Of a stretch of 45,906 nt of DNA, positions 1 to 7,580 are shown one piece after another (position 1 is the first letter of the stretch; every line of letters begins with the position of its first letter). The position numbers and the translations under genes are program-made. Origin of the DNA: CAZRGV01 sp964599655 (GTDB lineage: Bacteria; Planctomycetota; Planctomycetia; Isosphaerales; Isosphaeraceae); the NCBI GenBank assembly GCA_964599655.1, contig CAZRGV010000039.1, forward strand, positions 1 to 45,906, given 5' to 3'. The notes under the pieces were generated by a model that was not told the DNA's origin, made no database searches, and was given only the letters and a program-made list of their open reading frames with translations.

Positions 1-386
1 ATGGTAAAGGTGGAGGTGTCTGGCTGAAAGACGGCGAGGTCGGTCTTGCCATCGCCGTCGTAGTCAGCCGGGACGGGTATAGGGTTGCCGCCGAATTGTG
101 TCCCCTGGCCGAACGTGACGACCTCGGCCTGACCGTTGGAACCCGGAAAAAACCACTGGGCCGTACTGACCCGGAACAGGGCCGGCTCCGCTCGACCGTT
201 GCCCGGGTAGTCCCCGGGAACCATCAGATCGAGGCCCGGACCCATGAGACGGCCGTTACTTGCCATCTGGTTGTACAGTTGTATCCATTCGGCGCCGTTT
301 GCCAGAGCATACGTCGAAGGGACGTCGCGCGATTCGAGCCGTTCGACTCGAGGACGGATCAACCGGCGAGGGGTGATCGATGGCAT
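1..386 (-). CDS. FG-GAP/VCBS repeat secreted protein, N-terminal part (runs off the left edge)
   Basis: The minus frame opens at an ATG (384-386) preceded by GGAAAGG and stays open to the window edge, giving about 128 residues. Residues 6-15 read RRLIRPRVER, followed by LESRDVP. This is the LExR-type motif that sits near the start of many planctomycete exported proteins, and it supports the chosen start. Further on come PGDYPGNGRAEPALF and then VPADYDGDGKTDLAVF. These are two FG-GAP-like repeats with the calcium-binding D-x-D-G-x-G loop typical of integrin-alpha beta-propeller blades. The family is usually exported and surface-bound. The ligand is unknown, and the C-terminus lies outside the window. 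Confidence 0.72.
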   Translation of the reverse strand, partial: MPSITPRRLIRPRVERLESRDVPSTYALANGAEWIQLYNQMASNGRLMGPGLDLMVPGDYPGNGRAEPALFRVSTAQWFFPGSNGQAEVVTFGQGTQFGGNPIPVPADYDGDGKTDLAVFQPDTSTFT

Positions 387-513
387 CGTGAGCCTTTCCG
401 AGAAGACCGAGGAGCACCGTGCCGACGAGGCGGAACGCCACCCGGAAAGGACCCTGGGACGGCCCTCGTCGTCTTCGTCCTGGCTCGATCCGACACAAAC
501 CCGCTTCCAGGGA

Positions 514-542
514 TTGAAACGCGGACGTGAATCGCCTACACT
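514..542 (+). promoter_or_regulatory. Sigma70-type promoter of rpsO-pnp
   Basis: TTGAAA (514-519) and TACACT (537-542) are separated by 17 bases. The predicted transcript start is near 549, about 67 bases before the rpsO ATG. The -10 lies inside an inverted repeat (535-562) listed separately. Confidence 0.6.
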
Positions 543-562
543 AGGCCACTTCACAGTGTAGG
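535..562. repeat. Perfect 8-bp inverted repeat over the rpsO -10 and start site
   Basis: CCTACACT (535-542) and AGTGTAGG (555-562) are exact reverse complements separated by 12 bases. The left arm contains the -10 hexamer and the centre falls at the predicted transcript start. It could be a protein operator or, if transcription starts upstream, an RNA hairpin. The sequence alone does not decide between these. Confidence 0.5.
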
Positions 563-615
563 AGTGTTTCAAGTACGGCCTCAGTTCGATCGGGCCGGTG
601 GCTGCGGGGCGTGCG

Positions 616-885
616 ATGTCGATTACCAAAGAGAAGAAGCAGGAGATCATCCAGACGTTCAGCCGGGGGAATACTGACACGGGTTCGCCCGAGGTGCAAA
701 TTGCCCTGCTGACAGCCCGGATCAACGACCTGACCGAGCATTTCAAGGCGCACAAGAAGGACCATGCCAGCCGCCGAGGGCTGCTGATGATGGTTTCGAA
801 GCGGTCGAGCCTGCTGAAGTACCTGCGGCTGCACAACCGCAAGAGCTACCTTGACGTGATCGGCCGCCTGGGCATCCGCAAGTAA
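616..885 (+). CDS. rpsO: 30S ribosomal protein S15
   Basis: This gene encodes 89 residues, the standard length of S15, a primary 16S rRNA-binding protein of the small subunit platform. The sequence begins MSITKEKKQEII and contains the conserved stretches TGSPEVQIA, HKKDHASRRGL and SLLKYLR, ending in IGRLGIRK. A GTG at 598 would add six residues, but the ATG at 616 gives the family-typical N-terminus and was chosen. pnp follows 162 bases downstream, the widespread rpsO-pnp arrangement, and a large stem-loop lies between the two genes. In other bacteria S15 often represses its own translation through its leader. The inverted repeat at 535-562 is the only leader structure visible here. Confidence 0.97.
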   Translation: MSITKEKKQEIIQTFSRGNTDTGSPEVQIALLTARINDLTEHFKAHKKDHASRRGLLMMVSKRSSLLKYLRLHNRKSYLDVIGRLGIRK

Positions 886-947
886 CCCGTCCTTCCGGTC
901 GGGCCGGGTTCCCACTCCGGCAGTTCTGCTCGATGTCTTTGGTTTCC

Positions 948-990
948 GACCCCGCCAAACGTCGCGACCCGGTCGCGCCAAGGCGGGGTC
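948..990 (+). promoter_or_regulatory. Nested stem-loop in the rpsO-pnp intergenic region
   Basis: An outer perfect 9-bp stem, GACCCCGCC (948-956) with GGCGGGGTC (982-990), encloses an inner perfect 6-bp stem, CGCGAC (963-968) with GTCGCG (972-977). No T tract follows, so it is a poor intrinsic terminator. In Escherichia coli an RNase III-cleaved hairpin at this place mediates PNPase autoregulation. A similar role here is inference from position and shape. Confidence 0.6.
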
Positions 991-1047
991 AATCCGCACA
1001 ATCGCACCCCACGGCCCGACCCTGTCGCCCGGCCGAGGTAGGTGTCC

Positions 1048-3300
1048 ATGTCCAGTTCGTCGTCCAGTACCGTGGTCAAGAAGCCCGCCGCCGTCGAGCG
1101 TTCGATCGGTGACAAGTTGATCCGGCTCGAGACCGGCAAGCTGGCCAAGCAGGCCAGTGGCGCGGTTGTTGTTCGCATTGGCGACACGATGACGCTCGTC
1201 GCCAGCGTCGTGGCCCCCGGCCGCGAGGGGCTCGATTTCTTTCCGCTCACGGTCGACTACCGTGAGAAGACCTATGCCGCAGGCAAGTTTCCTGGCGGTT
1301 TTATCAAGCGAGAAGGCCGTCCATCGACCAAGGAGATTCTCACCTCCAGGCTGATCGACCGCCCCATCCGTCCGCTCTTCCCGGCCAGCTATCGCAATGA
1401 GGTCCAGATTCAGGCCGGGCCGATCTCGGCCGACCGCGTCAACGATCCCGACGTGATCTCGATCCTTGGCGCCTCGGCCTCCCTCGTTCTGGCTGTCGAC
1501 GTCCCGTTCCTCGGGCCGATCGGCGCGATCCGGCTTGGGCGGATCGACGGCCGACTGATCCCGTTCCCGACCGCTTCCGAGATGCTGGAGACCGACCTCG
1601 ACCTGGTCGTCGCCAGCACGAACCGGGCCGTCGTCATGATCGAAGGGTTCGGCCAGGAACTCCCCGAGCCGGAGATGCTCGAGGCGATTCTGACGGCTCA
1701 CCGCTACAACCAGGACCTGATTGCCCTGCAGCACGAGCTTCGGGCCGAAGCGGGCCTGCCGCCGCTGGAGCACCCCGCCGATCATCCCAACCCGCTCATT
1801 CAGGTTCTCCACGATCGCTATAGCCAGGCGCTCCGGGACGCCAAGCGGATCGTCAAGAAGGCCGAACGCAACCAGGCCGTCAAGGAGCTCCAGGATCGCG
1901 TCGTCGCCGAAATGAGCCCCGAAGGGGCCGAGGGAGAGGGTGTGCCCTCGCCCCTGGAGGTCAAGTCGGCCTTCTACGCCCTGCAGGAACGCGTCGTCCG
2001 CGAGATGATTCTCGACGGCTTCCGCCCCGATGGTCGAGGCCCCAAGGATATCCGGCCGATCACGTGCGAGGTCGGCCTGTTGCCCCGCGCCCACGGCTCG
2101 GCCCTGTTCCAGCGAGGCGAGACTCAGGCCCTGGTCACGACCGTGCTCGGCACCTCGGCCGACGAGCAGCGCGTCGACGGCATCATGGACGAGTATTCCA
2201 AGAAGTTCATGCTCGACTATAACATGCCGTCGTTCGCCGTCGGGGAAGTCCGCCCGATCCGAGGGCCGGGCCGTCGGGAGATCGGCCACGGCGCTCTGGC
2301 CGAACGCTCGGTCTTTCCGGTTTTGCCCCGGGCCGAGGAGTTCCCCTACACGATCCGGGTCGTCAGCGACATCCTCGAGTCGAACGGCTCCAGCTCGATG
2401 GCCTCGGTCTGCGGCGGCACGCTCTGCCTGATGGATGCTGGCGTGCCGATCAGCGACCCGGTCGGCGGCATCTCGATCGGACTCGTTCAGGACGACGCCA
2501 ACAACCGCCACATCCTCCTGACCGACATCATCGGCGACGAGGACCACTTCGGCGACATGGACTTCAAGGTGGCCGGCACCCAGCGCGGCGTCACCGGCAT
2601 CCAACTCGACCTGAAGAATCTCGGCATCAGCGAGCAAATCATCCGGGAAACCCTTGATCAGGCCCGCGAAGCTCGCCTGGAGATCCTCCGCACGATGCTC
2701 CGGGCGATCAAGCGGCCCCGCGAAGAAATCTCGGTCAATGCTCCTCGGCTCATCCAGATCCAGATCAACCCCGAGAAAATCGGCCTGGTCATCGGACCGG
2801 GCGGCAAGACGATCCGCAAGCTCCAGGAAGACACCGGGGTCAAGATCGACATCGAGGACTCGGGTATCGTCACCATCTCCAGCCCTTCGGCCGAAGGAGC
2901 CGAGGCCGCTCGCGACCGCATCCAGGCCATGACCGAAGGGGTCAAGGTCGGGGCGATCTACGAGGGGCGGGTCTCGGCCATCAAGGACTTCGGCGCCTTC
3001 GTCGAGATCCTGCCGGGCAAGGACGGACTGGTCCACATCAGCGAGCTGTCCGAAGGCTATGTCGGCAGCGTGACCGACGTTTGCCGAGTCGGCGATACGA
3101 TGCTGGTCAAGGTGATCAGCGTCGACGACCAGGACCGGGTCAAGCTCTCTCGCAAGGTTGCCCTGGCCGAGCGAGGCCTGACTGACGCCTACGCGCAGGC
3201 TCACCCGGCGGCCGAACGTCCCCCGGGCGGCGGAGGCGGAGGTGGTCGTGGCGGGGAACGACGCGGAGATCGGCGGGGGGATCGCCGCGACCGCGATTGA
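1048..3300 (+). CDS. pnp: Polyribonucleotide nucleotidyltransferase (PNPase)
   Basis: This is a phosphorolytic 3'-5' exoribonuclease that degrades mRNA to nucleoside diphosphates. It usually works as a trimer and is often part of an RNA degradosome. The product is 750 residues, slightly longer than the usual 700. Two RNase PH domains are visible (about 20-150 and 340-480, the second starting DGFRPDGRGP and containing RGETQALVTT). A KH domain follows with IGLVIGPGGKTI (about 578), then an S1 domain with GRVSAIKDFGAFVEI (about 637). The last 30 residues form a disordered Gly/Arg tail (PPGGGGGGGRGGERRGDRR). A GTG at 1042 is an alternative start two codons upstream. GAGG at 1035-1038 serves either. 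Confidence 0.97.
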   Translation: MSSSSSSTVVKKPAAVERSIGDKLIRLETGKLAKQASGAVVVRIGDTMTLVASVVAPGREGLDFFPLTVDYREKTYAAGKFPGGFIKREGRPSTKEILTSRLIDRPIRPLFPASYRNEVQIQAGPISADRVNDPDVISILGASASLVLAVDVPFLGPIGAIRLGRIDGRLIPFPTASEMLETDLDLVVASTNRAVVMIEGFGQELPEPEMLEAILTAHRYNQDLIALQHELRAEAGLPPLEHPADHPNPLIQVLHDRYSQALRDAKRIVKKAERNQAVKELQDRVVAEMSPEGAEGEGVPSPLEVKSAFYALQERVVREMILDGFRPDGRGPKDIRPITCEVGLLPRAHGSALFQRGETQALVTTVLGTSADEQRVDGIMDEYSKKFMLDYNMPSFAVGEVRPIRGPGRREIGHGALAERSVFPVLPRAEEFPYTIRVVSDILESNGSSSMASVCGGTLCLMDAGVPISDPVGGISIGLVQDDANNRHILLTDIIGDEDHFGDMDFKVAGTQRGVTGIQLDLKNLGISEQIIRETLDQAREARLEILRTMLRAIKRPREEISVNAPRLIQIQINPEKIGLVIGPGGKTIRKLQEDTGVKIDIEDSGIVTISSPSAEGAEAARDRIQAMTEGVKVGAIYEGRVSAIKDFGAFVEILPGKDGLVHISELSEGYVGSVTDVCRVGDTMLVKVISVDDQDRVKLSRKVALAERGLTDAYAQAHPAAERPPGGGGGGGRGGERRGDRRGDRRDRD

Positions 3301-3426
3301 CGGCGGTCTGGCTGTCCGTTGACGATACCGAGGCGCCCCGGCTCCTTGTCGACGACGAGGGGCCGGGGTCCTTCTCCTAATAACGGAGCCCGGCTCTCCG
3401 GTCCGCGATTTCGAGAGGTTCCGCCC

Positions 3427-4209
3427 ATGGCCGAATCGACCGCGACCGCTCCCTTTCCGGCCGCGACCCTCACCGAAACCGATGGCGAGGAGGTCGCCCG
3501 CCGCCTCCGCGCCGCCTACTCCGAGATCGCTCAGCTCGCCGGCGGCCTGGCGCATGAGATCCGAAACCCCCTTTCCACCATGCGGCTGAACCTCGACCTC
3601 CTGGCCGAGGAATTCGAGAACCCCGAGTCCCCTCGAGACCGCCGCGTACTCCAGAAAATCGAGCGCGTCCGGAAGGAAAGCCACCGGCTCCAGGGCCTGC
3701 TCGAAGACTTCCTCCGATTCGCCAGGGTCCAGGAGCTGCGGACCCAGCCGACCGACCTGAACGCCGTGGTCGACGACGTCCGCGACTTCTGTGAAGGACA
3801 GGGGGCCACCCAGGGCATCGTTTCGCGAACCCGGTACGACCACGACCTGCCGCCCGTACCCATGGATGTCGACCTCTTCAAGCAAGCCCTCCTGAACCTC
3901 GTCCTCAACGCCCAGCACGCCATGCCCGATGGCGGCGAGCTGATCCTGACGACCCGCCGCGAAGGAGACTGGGCCGTCCTCGACGTGATCGACACCGGCG
4001 TCGGCATTCCCGCCGACCAGCAACCGAAGGTCTTCGACGCCTTCTTCTCAACCCGGCCAGGCGGCAGCGGACTCGGCCTGCCCACGACCCGCAAGATCGT
4101 CGAGGCGCACGGCGGCTCCATCCAGCTCGAAAGCGAGCTGGGCAAGGGGTCGAAGTTCACCATCCGACTGCCGCTTCGAGACGCCGCCGAGGAACCCACC
4201 CCCGCCTGA
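3427..4209 (+). CDS. Soluble sensor histidine kinase, NtrB-like
   Basis: This is a 260-residue kinase with only the transmitter core. It has a HisKA dimerisation helix with phospho-acceptor His43 in LAHEIRNPLSTM. It also has a HATPase_c domain with the N box (NLVLNAQHAMPDGG, about 156), G1 (DTGVGIP, about 188) and G2 (GSGLGLPTTRKIVEAHGG, about 214). No transmembrane segment, PAS or other input domain is visible, so the signal is probably cytosolic or comes from a partner. The ATG at 3427 was chosen because GAGAGG precedes it; an open frame upstream to 3319 lacks support. An NtrC-family regulator starts 119 bases downstream, so the two probably form a cognate pair. The signal is unknown. Confidence 0.88.
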   Translation: MAESTATAPFPAATLTETDGEEVARRLRAAYSEIAQLAGGLAHEIRNPLSTMRLNLDLLAEEFENPESPRDRRVLQKIERVRKESHRLQGLLEDFLRFARVQELRTQPTDLNAVVDDVRDFCEGQGATQGIVSRTRYDHDLPPVPMDVDLFKQALLNLVLNAQHAMPDGGELILTTRREGDWAVLDVIDTGVGIPADQQPKVFDAFFSTRPGGSGLGLPTTRKIVEAHGGSIQLESELGKGSKFTIRLPLRDAAEEPTPA

Positions 4210-4328
4210 TCCAGAATCGGTCCGCGAGCCGACCCGTCGCGACGAAACACGCCAGGAGACCAACCGATCACGTCGCGGCGCCGCGTTGCCGGAGGTAAGC
4301 TAACGAGTGAAGAAAGAGTGATATCAAA

Positions 4329-5697
4329 ATGGATCATCCTATCCGAGTTCTCGTGGTCGACGACGACGAGCCCCACGCCGAGGCCGTGGCCGAGAGCCTG
4401 GAACGGGTCGGATACGAGTGCGTCGTGGCTGGCAGCGGTCGTGAGGGTTTGCGGCTGATCGAGGAGCAGAGCTTCGACATCGTGATCACCGACCTCGTGA
4501 TGGAAGGGGTTGGCGGGCTCGAGATCCTGGCCAAGGCCAAGCAGGAACTGCCCGATGCCGAGGTCGTCATCCTGACCGGGCACGCGACCATCAAGACGGC
4601 GGTGACCGCCATCCAGTCGGGCGCGGCCCAGTACCTGACCAAGCCGCTCGACATTGGCGAACTCCGCGCGGTGGTCGACAAGGCGTCGCAGACCCAGCGG
4701 CTGGCCCGGACCAATGTCGAGCTGCGGCGCCAGCTCAACGAGCGGTTCGGGTTCGAGGGGGTGGTCGGCAACTCGCAGGAGATGCAGCGCGTCATCGAGC
4801 GGCTCAAGCAGATCTCGCCGACGAACGCCACGGTCCTCATCACCGGCGAAAGCGGCACGGGCAAGGAGCTGGTCGCCAAGGCGCTTCATGTCAATCATCC
4901 CGAGCGTCGGAACAAGCCGTTCGTGCCCTTGAACTGCGCGGCCCTGAGCGAGAACATCCTCGAAAGCGAGCTGTTCGGGCACGTCAAGGGGGCNNNNNNN
5001 NNNNNNNNNNNNNNGGAAGGGGTACTTCGAGCAGGCCAACGGCGGCACCCTGTTCCTCGACGAGGTGGGAGACATTCCGCTCTCGACGCAGGTGAAGCTG
5101 CTCCGCGTGCTGGAGTCGGGTGAGATTGTGCGGGTTGGGTCGAATGAACCGATCAAGGTGAACGTGCGGCTCATTTCGGCCACCAACCGCGACCTGACCG
5201 AGGCGATCGCCCAGGGGAAGTTCCGCCAGGACCTCTACCACCGGATCAAGGTGGTCAGCATCAAGCTGCCCCCGCTCCGTTCGCGCCGCGAGGACATCCC
5301 GCTGCTGATCGACCACTTCCTCAAGGAGTTCACCGCCACGCATGGCAAAACCGTCAGCGCGGTTTCGCCCGCGGCCCGCAAGGCCTTGATGGCCTACTCG
5401 TGGCCTGGGAACGTCCGTGAGCTCAAGAACACGATTGAGAGCATGGTCGTGATGGACATCGACGGCGTGCTCGACGTCGACGACTTGACCGAGGACCTGC
5501 AAGCGGCCTCCGGGGGCCCCGGCGAATCGGGCGCCGGGGCCGACAACCTGGTGGGCAAGTCGCTCGACGAGATCGAGAAACACTACCTTGCCGAGACCCT
5601 GAAGCTGACCGGCGGCAACCGCGAGGAAGCCGCACGCATGCTCGGTATCGGCGAGCGGACCCTCTACCGCAAGATCAAGGACTACGGCCTGAGCTGA
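4329..5697 (+). CDS. NtrC-family sigma54-dependent response regulator (interrupted by an N run)
   Basis: The protein has three domains in order. The receiver has acidic residues 11-13 in VVDDDEP, phospho-acceptor Asp55 in ITDLVM and Lys105 in LTKPLD. The AAA+ sigma54-activator domain has Walker A GESGTGKE (173-180), GGTLFLDEVGD, and WPGNVRELKN. The C-terminal Fis-type helix-turn-helix includes EEAARMLGIGERTLYRKI. The N run at 4994-5014 falls exactly where the GAFTGA loop should be; only its 'GA' is visible. The frame before the run (ending KGA) and after it (KGYFEQ) differ. The run length is therefore wrong by 2 modulo 3, and this is an assembly artefact and not a broken gene. It probably activates sigma54 promoters under control of the adjacent kinase. 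Confidence 0.9.
4994..5014. other. Assembly gap (21 N)
   Basis: This run of 21 undetermined bases lies inside the NtrC-family gene. The usual spacing of the family (FTGA plus about five residues before KGYFE) suggests 23 missing bases, which would restore one continuous frame. Confidence 0.95.
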
Positions 5698-5721
5698 CGG
5701 CCGTTCTCGACAGGGCCAGAG

Positions 5722-5775
5722 TTCGGTTCGTTTCGGGAGCCGGGACCGCCCCCGAATTCGGTTCGTTTCGGGAGC
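5722..5775. repeat. 19-bp direct repeat, two copies
   Basis: The 19-mer TTCGGTTCGTTTCGGGAGC occurs at 5722-5740 and again, identical, at 5757-5775 (period 35). The inverse-oriented core CGAAACGAACC recurs at 6118-6128 next to the second copy of the larger repeat. Confidence 0.85.
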
Positions 5776-5821
5776 GAGCTTCCAGGACGGCCGGGCCCCT
5801 CGGGAACCGCTCGAAAACACG

Positions 5822-5930
5822 GTCGGTGCGCTCGCGGTGCGCGTTTTCTCGCGGAGATTAGTTTCCCGAAGCCGTGTTCTACCAGGAGTTTGTGAAAAAC
5901 GAGGGGAGTTCGTTCGGCGCGCTGTGCGCA
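5822..5930. repeat. 109-bp interspersed repeat, copy A
   Basis: By ungapped hand alignment about 81 of 109 positions match copy B. The first 30 bases (from GTCGGTGCGCTCGCGGTGCG) and the last 30 (from GAGGGGAGTTCGTTCGGCGC) are almost identical, with a diverged middle. The ends are partly complementary: GGTGCGC (5825-5831) and GCGCACC (5926-5932), so a single strand could close into a hairpin. No coding function is apparent. Confidence 0.8.
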
Positions 5931-6161
5931 CCATGCGTTCCGTGCGTTCGACGGGCCTGATTCGGGGTCGGAGCCGACGCGATTTCGATCGCCGAAACGG
6001 TCGCGAAGGGTTGCCAATGACGGCACGCCCGACGGCTGGAGAGGGATCGCCGAGCCCCACGCGCGAACGACCTGCCCCGGCCTTCCGGCCGGATGTCGCG
6101 TGTCCCTCACGATGCCACGAAACGAACCCACGCCGATTGTCCAAGACGCCCCTCGAACGAA

Positions 6162-6270
6162 GTCGGTGCGCTCGCGGTGCGCGTTTTTTCGCGACGACCG
6201 AATTCCGGAAGTCATTGTCTTGATTTTGGTTCGGAACTTCGAGGGGAGTTCGTTCGGCGCGCCGCGCGCA
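6162..6270. repeat. 109-bp interspersed repeat, copy B
   Basis: This is the same length and orientation as copy A, offset by 340 bases. The ends are conserved and the middle diverged. Equal length despite many substitutions suggests an old duplication or two members of a genome-wide family. Confidence 0.8.
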
Positions 6271-6869
6271 CTCCGCGCTCGGCTCCGGGCACGGATCGAG
6301 ACGGAAACAATCGGCGTGACGATTTTGTCTCTCCAAAATCTCATTTTTGGTAATGGGTGGCGTGTCCCCGGCGACGAGTTGCCTGTGCGCGATGCCTCGC
6401 GAGCGTTGAGGTTCATGGATGAGTGATCGATCCCGGATGGTCGGGACGGTGCCGTTGGGTTTCATGTGGTTTGTTCAATAGCCCGTACTCGATGAACCGG
6501 CGCGAGGGGGCCGGTGGCGTCACCCTCGGGACCGGCAACGTGGTTGGTCGCCGCCGTCATGAAATAGAATCGAGGAATCGGCCGTAAGAATTCGTAGGTG
6601 CAGGAGGGAATTCTGCCCAGGTTGTCAGGATCCTTGGTGGGAAGGCATGGGTGGCGGGTGTTGATCTGGGTGCCGCCGGTGCGGCCGCGCGCCGGGCCGA
6701 AGCAACGAAGCCCTTGAGCGTGGCCGGGTCAGGTCCGAGAATGGCGGTCACGGTCGCGTGGTTCCGTCGAGCCGCGCATCGACGGTCGTTCGTCCTCAAG
6801 GAGACCCGCCTTGAGGGAGGGGGGCCATGCGGGTTCCATGGAGTCTTCGGGCGCGGAGGGCCATCGCGG

Positions 6870-7199
6870 ATGCCATGGCGCCGGTTGCGTTTTGGGATAC
6901 GCTCGTTGATGATCCTGGTGGCGGTCGTCGCCATCGCGCTGTTCCTCCTCCGATCGGATTCGTCCCGTCCCGGGCCGCGATACCGATTGATCGAGGTCTT
7001 CGACCGCAATCCTGATGGCTCGATTGGCTCCATCGGGCGACAACGTCTCGATCTCGACGATCCGGCCGACGACTTCCACGGGACGCCGGATGGAGAGACC
7101 CGCTTTCGCGAGATCATTGCCCGCTTGAACGCCAGCAAGGCCGAGTACCGCGTCACGAGCCCACGGGGTTTCCGGCCCAACGGGGACCCCATTTACTGA
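6870..7199 (+). CDS. Small single-pass membrane protein, planctomycete type
   Basis: This 109-residue protein has unknown function. After a basic start (MPWRRLRFGIRS) comes one hydrophobic helix (LMILVAVVAIALFLL, about 12-26). A polar domain of about 80 residues follows, with DRNPDGSIGS and ARLNASKAEYRVTSPRGF. The Arg-rich lead plus 'SLMILVAVVA' helix is a recurrent membrane anchor in planctomycete proteins of unknown role. The ATG at 6870 was chosen over upstream starts because it places the anchor at the N-terminus. The ribosome binding site is weak (GGAGGG, 6855-6860). The gene stands alone between the repeat region and metH. Confidence 0.55.
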   Translation: MPWRRLRFGIRSLMILVAVVAIALFLLRSDSSRPGPRYRLIEVFDRNPDGSIGSIGRQRLDLDDPADDFHGTPDGETRFREIIARLNASKAEYRVTSPRGFRPNGDPIY

Positions 7200-7580
7200 T
7201 GGTGTCTCGATCGCCGCTCACCCGTCCCTTCGTGGCGGCAGGGGTGGCATGGGGCAGAGCCAGTGGCACACAGGCGGCCGCCGCGAAGTCATATTCGCCG
7301 GAATCCGCTCCCGTCTTGGGCCTCGACGAGGCGGCCCCGGCATTCCCATCTTCGCTCAATTTCCCTTTCTCGCCCGCTTCTCTCTTCCTTTCTAATCCAT
7401 TGCGGCGCTTCGACAAACCTTGACAGTCTCGCGCAAACGGAACGATAATCGACGGGCTTACGACCACCCTTGCCGCCGCCGTCCTAAGTCATGAATGGGC
7501 CGTCGGGTGCACCTGGACCCGGTTGGTCCGTGTCAATCCGTCTCTGGCCCCTCCTTAGTATTGAACGCACTGGTGATAAC
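7200..7580 (+). other. metH leader region
   Basis: There is no gene in these 381 bases. The first 220 bases hold nothing I recognise apart from the imperfect palindrome GCCAGTGGCAC (about 7258-7268). The metH promoter is at 7420-7449, leaving an untranslated leader of about 125 bases. A short stem GGACC-CGGTT-GGTCC lies in the leader near 7515-7530. No cobalamin or S-adenosylmethionine riboswitch core could be made out. Confidence 0.5.
7420..7449 (+). promoter_or_regulatory. Sigma70-type promoter of metH
   Basis: A perfect TTGACA (7420-7425) and GATAAT (7444-7449) are separated by 18 bases. It is among the strongest promoter matches in the window. Confidence 0.65.

Larger units (their letters stand above)
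5698..6869. other. Long non-coding region with degenerate repeats
   Basis: There are about 1.17 kb without a credible gene. Open frames exist on both strands but are Arg-rich, mutually overlapping and lack ribosome binding sites. The left part (5722-6270) holds two kinds of direct repeat listed separately. At 6322-6350 GATTTTG and CAAAATC, then CCAAAA and TTTTGG, form overlapping small hairpins in an unusually AT-rich patch. TAGAAT (6565-6570) with TTGGTC 15 bases upstream is a weak promoter candidate for the next gene. Confidence 0.6.

Noticed and set aside
886..915. Intrinsic terminator after rpsO
   Set aside because: AACCCG and CGGGTT can pair, but the loop is large and no T tract follows; pnp is likely co-transcribed.
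541..4023. A 3.5-kb open frame on the minus strand opposite rpsO, pnp and the kinase
   Set aside because: It is antisense to three clearly conserved genes, has no recognisable domains, and is explained by high GC in third positions. The same holds for minus 9270-11159 (opposite metH), plus 12118-14295 (opposite the EF-G paralogue) and plus 17853-20030 (opposite aroK/aroDE).
4994..5014. A genuine frameshift or split of the NtrC-like gene
   Set aside because: The frame change occurs exactly across an N run, and both halves are fully conserved, so the stated gap length is the simplest explanation.
4984..6465. Open frames on the minus strand in the region after the NtrC gene
   Set aside because: They are Arg-rich, overlap on both strands, contain the N run or the repeats, and lack ribosome binding sites. 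They are translations of repeat DNA.
7200..7580. Cobalamin riboswitch upstream of metH
   Set aside because: A GCCACTG-like string exists near 7260 only on the minus strand, and the other conserved riboswitch elements could not be found; the transcribed leader is only about 125 bases.
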